DNA of 64,000 bases from Notamacropus eugenii (GCF_028372415.1 NC_092874.1:335872651-335936650), one strand, 5' to 3'. Positions 33,110 through 44,390 are shown, counted from the first letter of the stretch. Made by a program: numbers and translations. The notes: a model not told the origin generated them from the sequence alone.

Positions 33110-33870
33110 AATAATGAATGTTTGAAATTGAACTTAATTGCATTTTATTTGATGGTGCTAATACATTGCTAGGAAAAAAATTTGCAGTAGCTACAAAATT
33201 CCCTAGAAAATTTATCTAAAATTATTTGACACTGTTTAAATAGTTGATTGCAATTATAGTTTGACAATTCAGCATCTGAAATAAAACTAATCATTTAAAA
33301 ATATTTCTGGATAAAATTTATGCTATTTTTCAGCAATCTGTTAAAAATCAAACCAAGCTAGAAACTATAGCTAAAGAAATTGAACTTAGTAAAATTAGTC
33401 GAGTAAGAGGACTGAGATGGGTTTACCATGTAGTGTATGAATTGTTACTGCTTTATATGGCACTTATTCTGCATTACATGTGCATTTTTCTCCTGGTTTG
33501 CCAAAGAGATTAGCTAACATTACTTGCTTCCAAGAACTTGCTTTAATGATTGACTTTCTTGAGGAATTTTTATTACTTTCAACAGCATTGCAGTGAAGAT
33601 TAACATTCTAAAAGTACAAAAATTAATCAAATGCATCATGAAAGCTCTGGATACTTTAAAGGTTGTTACTGGAAAAGAAGAATCTCAAATTGATTATTAA
33701 ATCAAATAGGTTTAAAGACATTCCATTTTATAAAAATAATAAGTTTAATCCTTTTCCTAGGAATATATTATTAGAAAATACAGTTCAATATCTGAACCTA
33801 TATTGCTTATCAGACCAAAATAATGAAAGAATTTTTAATTTTTTCAGTTTATTAGATCTACTTGGCCTTA

Positions 33871-34122
33871 AGGGCAGTTAGGTGTCACAGTGGATAAAAT
33901 GCCAGGCCTGGAATCAGGAAGGCCTGAGCTGAAAGGTAACCTCATATACTTACTAGCTGGGTGACCCTGGGCAAGTCATTTAACCCTGATTGCCTCAGTT
34001 TCCTTACCTGTAAGATGAGCTGGAGAGGGAAATGGCAAAACACTCCATTGTCTTTGCCAAGAAAACCCCAAAAAGGAGTAAAAAAAGAATTGGAAATGAC
34101 TGATAAGGACTGAACAACAACT
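33871..34122 (+). repeat. CORE-SINE inserted in the hAT fossil
   Basis: GGGCAGTTAGGTGTCACAGT head to CTGATAAGGACTGAACAACA tail, near full length. Transposase-like sequence continues on both sides. Confidence 0.9.
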
Positions 34123-34574
34123 TGGTCTTATGAGCTTTACCATGAATAGTTGGTGAAAAAAAAGGTGTCATTTAAGCGATATTTTAAAGCATGAAATTGA
34201 TTTGAATGATTTTCAGAGTTTTGTAATTAATGATGTAGAAACAAACAATATTCCAGTCACTAGAACTACAGTATACAAAAAACTAAAAAGATAGCTAGTA
34301 CTATTGCAATTAGTAGTGTGAAAGCTGAAAAAGAACTCAATTTAAGGAATATAATTATATTATATATATTAAAATATGTTAAATATACATATGGAACATA
34401 ATTACATTTTATATAATTATAAGGAATATAATTTGGGACATTGGGTCATATAAAATTTAATGACAATAAATTTATTGGGAAAAGATCAGATTGGGAGGCA
34501 AACTTGAATTGCAACCATCAGTTGGCTATGAATAAAGAGTTGGGCAAAAATCATCTAAAGCATTCTTTTTGGTT

Positions 34575-35215
34575 TGATTTGTCAGTGGGAGCCAGTCCTC
34601 AGGGCATGTGTTGGCCACATAATACCTGCTGCCAACCCATGTGGGGGATTGATGAGCATGATGACATGTAATGAAGGACCTAGATTCAGAACATGGGAAA
34701 GAATTTTGTAACTGCTTCTTGTTCTCTTACTCCCTGGTGCATGAACAGGCCAATCTCACTCTTTCCTAGTGGCAAATGAGGGAAGGACTGCTGTAAATCT
34801 CTATATAGAGGACAGAGATAGCCCTACCCCAGGCTGACCTGTGGCCTTGAATACATGGTACTGCTGTTTCTTCTCTCTCTGTTCTTTCTTACTCCCCACT
34901 CTTGGGAATGTATATCTGAGATGGCCTCAACCTTTGAAAGGTTGGAAAATCTACCAGGGGTGATTTGAGAGGCCTAAAGTGACATGACCAATGTGAAAAT
35001 TCATTCTGTTTGATTAGACATATTTATTATTTGGGTTGATGTTTTTTTTTTAAACAGGAAAAGATGGTAGGGAGAGAAAAAAGATTTTTGTATATTGTGC
35101 AAAAATTAATTTTTAAAAAAGGATGATAAAGTAATTAAGTTGCTACAAAACTTTCCCCTCATAACCCTGGACTTCACTCTTCCACAAATATATACAACAT
35201 CCATAGGAAAAGTAG
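34575..35215. other. Unassigned stretch
   Basis: No gene seen. The palindromic CTCTATATAGAG lies near 34,799, and an L1-like AT-rich 3' end (TTTGTATATTGTGCAAAAAT) lies at about 35,000-35,120. Confidence 0.4.
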
Positions 35216-35219
35216 ATTC

Positions 35220-35465
35220 AAACGTTATTGTTCAAACATGTCTTCATGACCCCATTTTGGATTTATCTTGGCAAATATACTGGAGTGGTTTGCCATTTTC
35301 TTCTCCAGCTCATTTTACAGATAGGGAAACTGAGGCAAACAGTGTTAAGTGACTTGCCTAGGGTGATACAGCTAGAAAGCATCCGAGGCTGAATTTGAAC
35401 TGAGGAAAATAAGTCTTCCTGATTCCAGGCCTGGCACTCTATCGACTGTACCATCCAGCAGCCTT
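35220..35465 (-). repeat. CORE-SINE, antisense
   Basis: CTTCATGACCCCATTTTGGA, GGAGTGGTTTGCCATTTTCT, AGTGACTTGCCTAGGGTGAT, antisense head TATCGACTGTACCATCCAGC. Confidence 0.9.
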
Positions 35466-35489
35466 ATACTGAAACTTAAGAGTTTTTGT

Positions 35490-35710
35490 TGTTACTGTCA
35501 ACATGTCTTTCATTTTCAGAGGCCTAATGCATTTCACAGGGTGATGTCATCACTTGCTAGTGGATGGTGAATTAGATTTAAGTGAAGCGGAGTTTCACAA
35601 AGTTGTTAGCCTCATTCTCTTCCAGAGCCATCCAAGTCCAAGACAAGACAAAAGTCAAGACAACTGGTGATGGCTTGGGATGCAGTGGATGACCTTGGCA
35701 TCTTTAATGG
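35490..35710 (-). repeat. Repeat X, 3' portion, antisense
   Basis: GTGATGTCATCACTTGCTAG, GAATTAGATTTAAGTGAAGC, CCTCATTCTCTTCCAGAGCC, GGCTTGGGATGCAGTGGATG. Confidence 0.65.
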
Positions 35711-37135
35711 TAGACCAAGCTCTAATCATGAACTTGCCTCACCTGCCTTCATGGTCATTGGAACAAGTTGTTCTCATTCACCCATTCTGCAGAAGGAAGT
35801 CTCCACATGCTTGGGGTAGATATCCCCCTAACTCACCAAAGAGTTTGAGGTACCTTGGTTACCTCAACCTAGTTTATCCCATCTGTGAAGACTGTTTACC
35901 AAATTATGGCTGCTGCACATGCTACAGTTTCTTGGAGCAGGTGGATAAGTCCTTGGAGTACTGGATTTTAGTGAAGCATACATGAAGGGAACACATAGGG
36001 CAAAGGGGCAACCAACAACCTTTAGTACTGCTAAAAATTCTTTCTCTCTTCTCCCTGAGTCCTTACTCAGCTGTCTGATGGGTGAGCTGTACATCTGGGC
36101 TCTAGGGACTGGTTCCTCTTTTGGAGTCTATAACTGGCATTTCTACCACAACAGGCCCCATATCACTTTTCTTGGGTAACTGTCCTTTCACATCCATCTA
36201 AGTTTGGTGTGTCTCTCTATTACTGAGGGAGACACTTCCCATGCTATCAGCCACTGCCACTTCAAGGATGCTGTAGCTGTTTCCTGACTGGGCCTTTGAG
36301 AACTCATTAAGTTTATCACCAGCCCATCATGAGACACTCTTTCATTTAAGATCAGGAGAGAAGAAACACAAGTAAGTCAGGGGAGGCCCCGTCTTCACAG
36401 ACATATGGACTTGGGTGAGAGACAGGGCAGTTGCCTCCTCTGCCTCCCCCATCCTTCTCCTCCAATTCTCTGGATGAGGCTGGAAATTATCCATATTCTC
36501 CACAGCTGGAAATCAAGAGAATGGGTGGACAGGAAGAATATTCAGATCTTCTGTCTTATAGCAGCCACTTACTAGACTTTTCACCATCACATTTTACAAA
36601 TGCATCAGTCATGCATAGTTAGAAGTAAGCTCACCCCTGTGCTTCCGTGTAGTCACAGGCAGAGACATCTGTGAAGGCATTATACTTCTATGAGTTGATA
36701 CAGAGTATAGAAAATAGAACTAGAAAAACAAGTACAAGACTAACAATGTAACTGATTTTAACACCATCAATCAGAGGAATTCTGATTAGTTGCAAAGACC
36801 AATTTTGGTTCTGGAGAACAAATGATGAAACATACTTTCTTGGAATGTTACATAAGTCATTAGACTTGGTTAGTTTGGCATAATTTTCTTTGGTGTAAGG
36901 GAAAGTTCATTTGGGGTGGGGTGGGCTGTAGGATGAGGAGAGTCATGATTTTACAATGTGGACATTTTTCGTCTATCATGCTTATAATTCCAGAGAACCA
37001 AGTTCAATCACTGCCTCTCTAGCATACCACAATTATCAACATTAAAAGCAAATCCTTATTCAGGGTCAGTTTCAAATTCTGGGACTCCGTTCAGTGGCAA
37101 GTTTATGTCTACTACCTCCAAACTTAAGCTGCAGT
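35710..37135. other. Unassigned 1.4-kb stretch
   Basis: Moderately GC-rich sequence with no convincing exon on either strand; it may be an old repeat continuing from the left. No RNA gene seen. Confidence 0.4.
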
Positions 37136-37139
37136 AAAT

Positions 37140-37315
37140 GGCAGGGAGGAAACATGATATAGTGGACGGACAACCAAAGGTGGAATCAGGAGACCTGATA
37201 GGGTTCATATCTCAGTTTTGACCTGAACCATGCGGTCACTTATGGGCAAGGTTCATCATATCTTTGAGCCTCAGTTTCCTCATCTGTCAAATGGGGATAA
37301 TAATCAAGCATGAGC
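37140..37315 (+). repeat. MIR-like SINE
   Basis: ATGATATAGTGGACGGACAA, CTTTGAGCCTCAGTTTCCTC, ATCTGTCAAATGGGGATAAT. Confidence 0.75.
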
Positions 37316-37319
37316 TATT

Positions 37320-38115
37320 GTATCAGAAGGCACTCACCTCCCCCTAACCCCAGATTGTTTGAAAAGATGGGAAAACATGGATATGGAACTTTTCATGTGA
37401 CATCAGACTTTGGGGACATGTCAGTTTTGGAAAACATTTTTTTCTTCCTTTTTTATACTTTATTCTAAAGAGTAGCTCTCTGGAAGGGAGTAGAGGGAGA
37501 GGTGAGTGGGAAATTAGGAGATAAAAAATAAAAGATATCAAAAAACAGTACGCAAACATATGTACAGGCATGCTTCAACAAATACAGGGAAAATGTAACA
37601 TTTCAATTGCTGATTAGTCTCATTAGACTCTACATTTCCCAGACATTTGGGGAGACTACTGACCACATTCACCTCAGACCTGTACCATCTAAGCAAATCA
37701 CAGTAATATCATGGTTGGTGCAGATACTCTACATCTCCAGCTGCAGGAAAGGCTTCTTCTCCTTTCTCCAGACTTCAGCTATTGAGAAAATCTTTCTTTG
37801 GGAGGTCGCAGGCCCTGTGCCCAGTTCTCCAATTTAGGAGCTTCCACACTCTAGATTAAGAACTAGGAAACCTCCAAGGCTAGAAATGTCCATTTTCAAG
37901 AGCCTTTGACCGTGACTTGGGCTCAGAAAAGCAAACAGAGGCAGAAGAGACATCCGGAATGGCACATTCAGAAACTGCCCTCAGGCTCACCTGACAGGCT
38001 GCTGCTTCTCAAGTGACTATTTTTTTTTTTTTTTTGCTTCTGAGATTGAGGCAAAGGAAATAATCCCCTTCCTTCCAACCCTTGCTGCCCCCTGGTCTGA
38101 AAGTCTAAGAGGGAG
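37320..38115. other. Unassigned stretch with poly(T) tract
   Basis: No gene. A T18 tract lies near 38,018-38,035, too isolated to assign to an element. Confidence 0.4.
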
Positions 38116-38119
38116 AGGA

Positions 38120-38405
38120 AAGGGAACAAGCATTTATTTATTAAGTACCTACAATGTATCAAGCACTGTATTAAGCAGTTTACAATTTTTTTTTTTTTAC
38201 AAATATTTGATCCTTACAAGAATTCTTACAAGAATTATGGTTGAAGAAACTGAGGGACACAGGTTAAGTGACTTGACCAGGGTCACATAGCTAGTACCTC
38301 TCTGAAGCTAAATTTGAATTCAGGTCTTCCTAACTTCCAGATATATAATCAGACCTTCTTTTCAACTCCAGGCCCATCACTGTCCACTTTACCACCTAGG
38401 TGCCT
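38120..38405 (-). repeat. SINE, antisense, with CTAAGCA-type 5' part
   Basis: CAAGCATTTATTTATTAAGT, GAAGAAACTGAGGGACACAG, GTGACTTGACCAGGGTCACA, CCACTTTACCACCTAGGTGC. Confidence 0.7.
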
Positions 38406-38879
38406 CTAGAGAACAAGGATCAGGATTGCTAAGGATATTTAGGCTGTTTGGCTTCATTTAGTGTCGTGTTCATTTACATTATTGCAGTCGTTGGCACAAG
38501 GACAAGTCAGGAAATCAGGAGAGTTTTCAGCAGGAAGGCCACACCTGTCTTCTAGAGTCTGGGTAAAAAGAAGCAACATATAAAGAGGAGTATTTTAAAA
38601 ATTACTAGGAAAATTTTTTTAAGTTGCTAGGAAACACTAGGAATTTTACCTGTGGAATTAACAAAAGCTTCAGTGGCAGCAGAACTGGTGAAGAGTTCAA
38701 TGAACAAATATTTATTATCTATTATTGACCTGGCACAGTGCTAGGCACCGAGCATACAATAAATTTGTTAAATTGCTTTGTCTGTTCACACGAATAAAGT
38801 CAGATCTAAACAACCAGAAACATGTTAATTGCTCATGAGTAGGCTGAGTCAATAGAATAAAAATTACAAATCTACCTAA

Positions 38880-39795
38880 ATTAATCTACTTATTCAGCGC
38901 CATACCAAACTAACCCAAAATTATTTTGTAGAGCTAGAAAAAATATTAACAAAATTTATTTAGAAGAATAAAAGGTCAAGAATATAGGGAATCAATGAAA
39001 AAAATGCAAAGGAAGTGCTCTAGCTATATCAGATCTATTTTTGGAACTATGTCCAAAGGGTGACCAAAGTCTGCATACCCTTTGATCTAGCAATACCACG
39101 ACTAGGTCTATATCCCAAAGAGATTATAAAAAAAAGGAAAAGGGCCCACATATACAAAATATTTACAGCAGTTCTTTTTGTGGTGATAAAGAATTAGAAA
39201 CTGAGGGGATGCCTATCAATTGTGGAATGGCTGACCAAGTGGTGGTATATGAATGTAATGGAATACTATTGTGCTATAAGAAATGACAAGCAGAATGCTC
39301 TTAGAAAATCCTGGAAAGACTTACATGAACTGATGCAAAGTGAAGTGAGCTTAACCAGAACAATGTACATCATAACAGCAATATTGTATGAAGAAGAACT
39401 GTGAATGACTCAGCTGTTTTTAGCAATACAATGGTCCAAGACTCTAAAGGATTCATGATGAAAAAATGCTATCCACCTCCAGCAGAAGAACTGATGGAAT
39501 TTGAACGCTGACCAAAGTATACTATTTTCTCCTTTCTCCCTCCCTCCTTCCCCCTCTCTATCCCTGTCTCTCTCTCCCTCCCCTCCTCCCTTTCCATCTT
39601 TCATTTGGTCCACAAAATGACTAATATGGAAATATGTTTATATAGTTGCACATGTATAACCTGTATCAGATTGCTTACCATCTAGGAAGGGGGAAGGGAG
39701 GGAGACAACTTGGAACTCACACTTTTTTAAAAAAACCCAAATGTTAAAATTGTTTTTATATGTAATTGGGGGAAAATAAATTTTTTAAAAAATTT
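38880..39795 (+). mobile_element. L1 3' end, internally deleted
   Basis: ORF2 end and 3' UTR: ATTTTGTAGAGCTAGAAAAA, then a jump to TACCCTTTGATCTAGCAATA, ATCAATTGTGGAATGGCTGA, GTGAAGTGAGCTTAACCAGA, a CT-rich tract (39,522-39,605), TAACCTGTATCAGATTGCTT and an A/T-rich tail. Confidence 0.85.
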
Positions 39796-39799
39796 AGAC

Positions 39800-40370
39800 A
39801 AAAATAAACTGCTTCATATGTGTGGCACTTTGCCAGGAGGTCTAAGGAACAACTCAGAATATTAACCACTTTCTTAGTGCTAACTAGGTATAATTTGTTT
39901 CTGAATACTCCTTAGCCTTCCATTAAGTTATGAATAATAACATTTAGTTGAGAGGTAAAGAATCAGGAAATTTGGTTTGCTTGGGGCTGTCCCTTCCCTG
40001 GTATTATCCTTTGTCTCAACCCTCTTTATCCCTTCTTGTTTCCTTGTAGACTGTGTCCTGGGCACACCCTTCTTTGAGAGTTGAGATAAGAGTGAAGTTC
40101 ATTTGATGACCACTATTTTCCATCTCTCACCCCTATTTTTGTATTTTCTTCTCACATTCAATCATGAGAAATATAAAATTCCAGGCTTAAGGAAACAAGA
40201 AATTTTATTAGAAGGGAAAAAATAAACCTCAACCAATTTTAGAAGGTCACATAATTGGGGCTGGAAAGCCATTGAGGGTATTCTAAGAGGGGGTGCCTAT
40301 ATATTCCATAACCACTAAAAATAGGATTAGCTTTTACAAAGGAATATATTTCAAAGATATAAAACAAATA
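39800..40370. other. Unassigned stretch
   Basis: No gene or named repeat recognised. Confidence 0.4.
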
Positions 40371-40371
40371 T

Positions 40372-40612
40372 GGGCAGTGAGGTGGTACAGTAAATAGAGT
40401 TCATAGTCCTGACTTCATCTTTGTAAGTTCAAATCTGGCCTCAGACACTTATTAGCTAAATGATCCTGGACAAGTGATTTAATCCTGTTTGCCTCAGTTT
40501 CCTCCACTGAAAAATGATTTGGAGAAAGAAATGGCAAACCATTCCATTATCTTTGCCAAGAAAATCCCAAATGGAGTCAGGAAGAGTCAGACATGACTGA
40601 AAAATGACTGAG
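40372..40612 (+). repeat. CORE-SINE
   Basis: GGGCAGTGAGGTGGTACAGT head; CAAGTGATTTAATCCTGTTT; GAGAAAGAAATGGCAAACCA; GGAAGAGTCAGACATGACTG. Confidence 0.9.
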
Positions 40613-40614
40613 AA

Positions 40615-41045
40615 GAAAACCAGTTTATTCTCAAAATGTGGGAGACTTAATCCTACCCACTTTTTACCACCTCATTCTCTTGCGGGGAGAAGGGGATTAA
40701 TTCTACAGTTTAGCTCTGTTTCTATATTGCACAATCTCAGTTTCCAATCCAAATACCTTTTTGAACTCAAGTCCCAAGTACCCTGGCTCTCCTGCCAGGC
40801 AGACTCACATTCTACCTGGAATCTTGGCTTCAATCTTGGCTCAAACTCTGGGTCCAGTGCAGATCGTATCTGACATCTGAAACCAAGAACAAATCAAACA
40901 AAACAAGACAAATATTCCAGCGACACCATGTTGGTGTGGAGTTGGGTGGTTGGAGTCAGGGATAATGGTGGAATTTATGCCCCCTTCCAGTTCAGTTCAT
41001 GGTTCTGATAGCAGGAGAGAGTCTGTCCAGTTTTATAGACCAGAC
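40615..41045. other. Unassigned stretch
   Basis: No gene recognised between two CORE-SINEs. Confidence 0.4.
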
Positions 41046-41049
41046 TATT

Positions 41050-41275
41050 CCAGTTATAGGCAGTTAGATGGCTCAGTGGATAGAGTGCTGGGAGTTCAAA
41101 TCCAGCCTTAGACACTCACCAGTTATATGACCCTAGCTAAGTCACTCGACTTCTGGTTGCCTTAATCCTCTGGAGAAGGAAATGGCCAACCACTCTGGTA
41201 TCTTTGCTCAGAAAACCCCCTAGACAGTATTGTCCACCTTCTCATGAAGAGTCAGACAGGACTGAACCTCAACAT
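41050..41275 (+). repeat. CORE-SINE
   Basis: GGCAGTTAGATGGCTCAGTG, GGGAGTTCAAATCCAGCCTT, GAAGGAAATGGCCAACCACT, GAAGAGTCAGACAGGACTGA. Confidence 0.9.
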
Positions 41276-41499
41276 ACCAGCTACATGCTCAATCAAAGGA
41301 GGCTACTCCCACTCAAGTGACTATCAGGGTACAGGGCTGTTTCTATCTACATCATAATGTCTCAGCAGAGTCCACTTAAAATTTCAGATTTCTAATTGGA
41401 AAAAAAAGTCACTATTTCTCAGAAGCATTAACAAGTGTGTTAAAGAAAGTTAGTGCCAGAATTGCCTTCAACCAATGCTCTTTTTCTTAATGAGCTGAG

Positions 41500-41690
41500 T
41501 GGTAACACGCTGTGGTAAGGGTATGGAATAGAAAACAGAACCCTTTACCTGGACAGAACTTTGGACCCTAATCCTTGTTTGGACATTTACTAACTTATGA
41601 CCTCTCTGACCTTCAGTCTTCCTCATCTGTAAAATGGAGATAAAATGTCTCTATTAACCTACATCTGAAGATTTTTGTGAAGCTCAAACA
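41500..41690 (+). repeat. MIR-like SINE
   Basis: AATAGAAAACAGAACCCTTT, TTCAGTCTTCCTCATCTGTA, AAATGGAGATAAAATGTCTC. Confidence 0.65.
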
Positions 41691-41869
41691 AGAGGTATGT
41701 GGAATGCTTTGGAAGAATTTTCAGGTCCTTGCTAACCATTGCACAAATAAGCCAGCACAGGTTTGCATCTCAAAGATATTTTTTAAAAAGGGGAAAGAAC
41801 TTATTTATTTAATTAATTTTTTATATTATTTTATTATAATATATTGTATAATATTATGTGTTATCAAAT

Positions 41870-42400
41870 AAAAGCTACTATTTATTTATTAAAATATTTA
41901 TAGCAGCTCTTTTTGTGTTGGCTAAGAATTAGAAATCAGAGGTATGCCCATCAATTGTGGAATGGCTAAACAAGCTGTGGTATAGGATTGTAACGGAATA
42001 TTATTGTGCTGTAAGAAATGACAAGCAGAATGATTTCAGAAAAACCTGGAAAGACTCACATGAACTGATGCAAAGTGAAGTGAACAGAACCAGGAAAGTG
42101 TTTTACATAGTAACAGCAATTTTGTTTGATGATGCACGGTGAATTACAGCTATTCTCAGCACTACAATGATCCAAGACAATCCCAAAGAATGAGTGACAA
42201 AGCATATTATCCACCTCTAGAGAAAGAACTGATATTGATTGAATGCAGACTGAAGCATGCTATTTTTTGCTTTCTTTCGTTTTTCTTTTATTTGAGTCTT
42301 CTTGTACAAAATGACTAATATGGAAATGTTTTACATAATTGCACATATATAACCTATATCTGATTGCTTACCGTCTCAGGGAGGGATAGAATTTGGAAAC
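41870..42400 (+). mobile_element. L1 3' end
   Basis: ATAGCAGCTCTTTTTGTGTT, CATCAATTGTGGAATGGCTA, GTGAAGTGAACAGAACCAGG, ATTGCACATATATAACCTAT. Short 5'-truncated copy. Confidence 0.85.
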
Positions 42401-42479
42401 ACACACACACATCCCTTCCAAATAAATCAGCATAGGTTACAGACAGTCATATCGCAGTTTATCCACCAAAGAGTGGGAC

Positions 42480-42662
42480 ACATCCCATCAGTAGGTGATA
42501 GATACGTGACATATACAGATTTATATAGATATATTTAAAGTATAATATACATTATTTATACACACATATATATGTGCACACAGACGCAATGCACGCACAC
42601 AATAAACATGCATACACATACACACACATATACATATATAGATTTATCTATATCTATATCTG
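42480..42662. repeat. CA/TA-rich microsatellite
   Basis: Alternating TATA and CACA blocks (e.g. TACACACATATATATGTGCA, CATACACATACACACACATA). Confidence 0.85.
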
Positions 42663-42842
42663 GGGCAGATAGGTTGCGCAGTGGATAGAGTTGGGCCTGG
42701 AGTCAGGAAGATTCATCTTCCTGAGTTCAAATCTGGCTATTCTTCTAAATGAATAAATAAATCACACTTATTAGCCGTGTGATCCTGGGCAAGTCACTTA
42801 AATCTCTATTTGCATCAGCTTCCTCATCTCAAATGTTTAATG
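42663..42842 (+). repeat. CORE-SINE fragment with internal insert
   Basis: GGGGCAGATAGGTTGCGCAG head; about 40 foreign bases follow TCTGGC before CACTTATTAGCCGTGTGATC; then CTTCCTCATC. Confidence 0.78.
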
Positions 42843-43134
42843 TGTGTATGCACACACATATATATTTTTACATTTTAGAATGGTAGGCAGATGGATTTGG
42901 CCTCCCAGCAAATATTTACTGAATAAACTAAATTTCAATTTTCAGCAAAAGTTTCCTCACTAGGAGGAGCTAGAGATACACAAAAGAAATCAAGCCTTTA
43001 GAATTTTCAAGAGATTATGAAAGTAGAGAGGCCAAGCATTAATCCCTTTGAAAAGAAAGAGCACATATATGTCAAAGATAATTTTAATTAAAAAAAGGAA
43101 CACAATTTAAAAAAATTATATAATATCCATAGTC

Positions 43135-43320
43135 ATGGGATCAGAAATAAAGAGTTAGAAGGGACATTAGAAGCCAACTAGTTCAATTCCCTCATTTTAC
43201 AGATGAGGAAATTAAGGCAGAGTGGTTATCACACACATATTAAATGCCAGGCCTGGGATTTGAACTAAGGTCTTCTGACTCCAAAGCTGGTATACTTTCT
43301 ACTACACTACACTGACTCAA
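43135..43320 (-). repeat. MIR-like SINE, antisense
   Basis: AGAGTTAGAAGGGACATTAG, CCCTCATTTTACAGATGAGG, GCCTGGGATTTGAACTAAGG, just 3' of the TICAM2 coding exon. Confidence 0.75.
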
Positions 43321-43674
43321 AGGAGAACACCCTTCAAAGAAGAGGAGAAATCAAGGAATGCCAAAAGTTAGTTAAAAGTACATCTTTGGTCATATTCTTA
43401 AATCAAGAGAAAAAACACCAGACAAATGTTCCTGGGAAAAGAATAATGAAAATGGTTAGTCCTTGTCTAGAGAAGCATGCTAATTCCATAGGTTTTCAGT
43501 GCTAATGATTTTTCCCAGAAAAAGTATCATACTTATTTCTACTTTCTTAGAAATTTTATTTTAACTTTCCTGGAAAATGTTAGAAAATTGACAATATCAT
43601 TTTATCCTCCCCACCCCCAATTATGTAATTTTGTTTTGTTTCATTAGCTAAAATGTCCTACTCTTCTTACTTTT

Positions 43675-44337
43675 CTAAGAATCCACCATAGTTTTTGAAT
43701 CTTTCCATATGGCTTTTTGTTTCTCATACACAGAATCCTGGAAAATTTTTTCTACTTGTTTATGAAAGCCCCAACTTTTTTCTTCCAGAGCATTGATAGT
43801 CTGTAAGGCAAATGGAGTCCTATCCCTGGGGAGAGGATTATTCAGTGGCCTCATTGGTATGACAGAATTATATTTATGCTGTCTGTTAATGGAATTCATT
43901 AGGGATGTATAGAACTGGAAATTGCACCAAGTATCCCTTAAAAAATTTTCAGTCAATAAAAAAATGGTCCATGCAGACCCATTTACGGCATCGTCTAAAT
44001 TCTGTAAATGTTGTTTGCCACATGGCATTTCAGCATAGATTATTCCGGGTTTAATGCCAAATTGATTTTGTAGCATCTCTTGGACCCTGAGGGCTTCATC
44101 GGTGTCATCCTCAGCATGAAGAATCACAAACTTAAAGAATACTTCTTCTTCCAAGTCTTCTTTAGATAGTTCTTCTGCCCCCTCCTCCTCCTTCTTTTCC
44201 TCTTCCTCTAGTTCTTTCAGGTCCTTATCATGACTGCACTCTTCAGAGTGTCTGACCTCTTGTTTAGAATCCATGCTTTTTTTCCTTGGAAAAGTGGAAA
44301 GAGGGCAGGAATCTATTTTAGAATTTTGGATGCCCAT
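43675..44337 (-). CDS. TICAM2: TICAM2 (TRAM), TLR4/TRIF bridging adaptor
   Basis: An uninterrupted frame of 220 residues in one exon (human TRAM: 235). In the family it links TLR4 to TRIF at the plasma membrane and endosome, driving type I interferon. The N-terminus MGIQNSKIDSCP has Gly2 and Ser6, the N-myristoylation pattern. Residues about 38-66 form a Glu/Lys-rich acidic linker. The TIR domain starts at FVILHAEDDTDEALRV (about 70-85), with GIKPGIIYAEMPCGKQHLQN (94-113) holding the BB-loop Pro105-Cys106 pair (Pro116-Cys117 in human), NGSAWTIFLLTENFLRDTWC, and PMRPLNNPLPRDRTPFALQT. The C-terminus ends TMVDS, four residues shorter than human. The start has A at -3 and G at +4. An upstream acceptor shows the usual spliced structure. 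Confidence 0.97.
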   Translation of the reverse strand: MGIQNSKIDSCPLSTFPRKKSMDSKQEVRHSEECSHDKDLKELEEEEKKEEEGAEELSKEDLEEEVFFKFVILHAEDDTDEALRVQEMLQNQFGIKPGIIYAEMPCGKQHLQNLDDAVNGSAWTIFLLTENFLRDTWCNFQFYTSLMNSINRQHKYNSVIPMRPLNNPLPRDRTPFALQTINALEEKSWGFHKQVEKIFQDSVYEKQKAIWKDSKTMVDS

Positions 44338-44390
44338 GATAAATATCCAATCAAAAGAGAACTTTGCTTAATTTCAGCATTTCTTCTGAT

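Larger units (their letters stand above)
31050..34570 (+). mobile_element. hAT-superfamily transposase fossil, KIAA1586-like
   Basis: Three separated blocks read in one direction as a decayed hAT transposase. Block 1 (31,070-31,213) has PEMLFVNLKELVQ. Block 2 (33,110-33,870) has [50 protein letters not shown], and an open 72-codon piece at 33,663-33,881 with [15 protein letters not shown]. Block 3 (34,125-34,570) has EIDLNDFQSFV, then TIAISSVKAEKELNL, a worn form of the hAT C-terminal TIxISSAExERGF motif, and DWEANLNCNHQLA. The order and wording match what I recall of human KIAA1586. It contains several stops and frame changes and cannot code. An L1 and a SINE sit inside it. Terminal inverted repeats were not identified. 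Confidence 0.85.

Noticed and set aside
34575-35030. LTR-like stretch around CTCTATATAGAG
   Set aside because: There are no paired ends, primer-binding site or coding remnant, so a retroviral label is unsupported.
43675-44390. TICAM2 as a processed retrocopy
   Set aside because: There is no poly(A) tract downstream, a proper polypyrimidine-AG acceptor sits just upstream, and the coding exon of TICAM2 is naturally uninterrupted.
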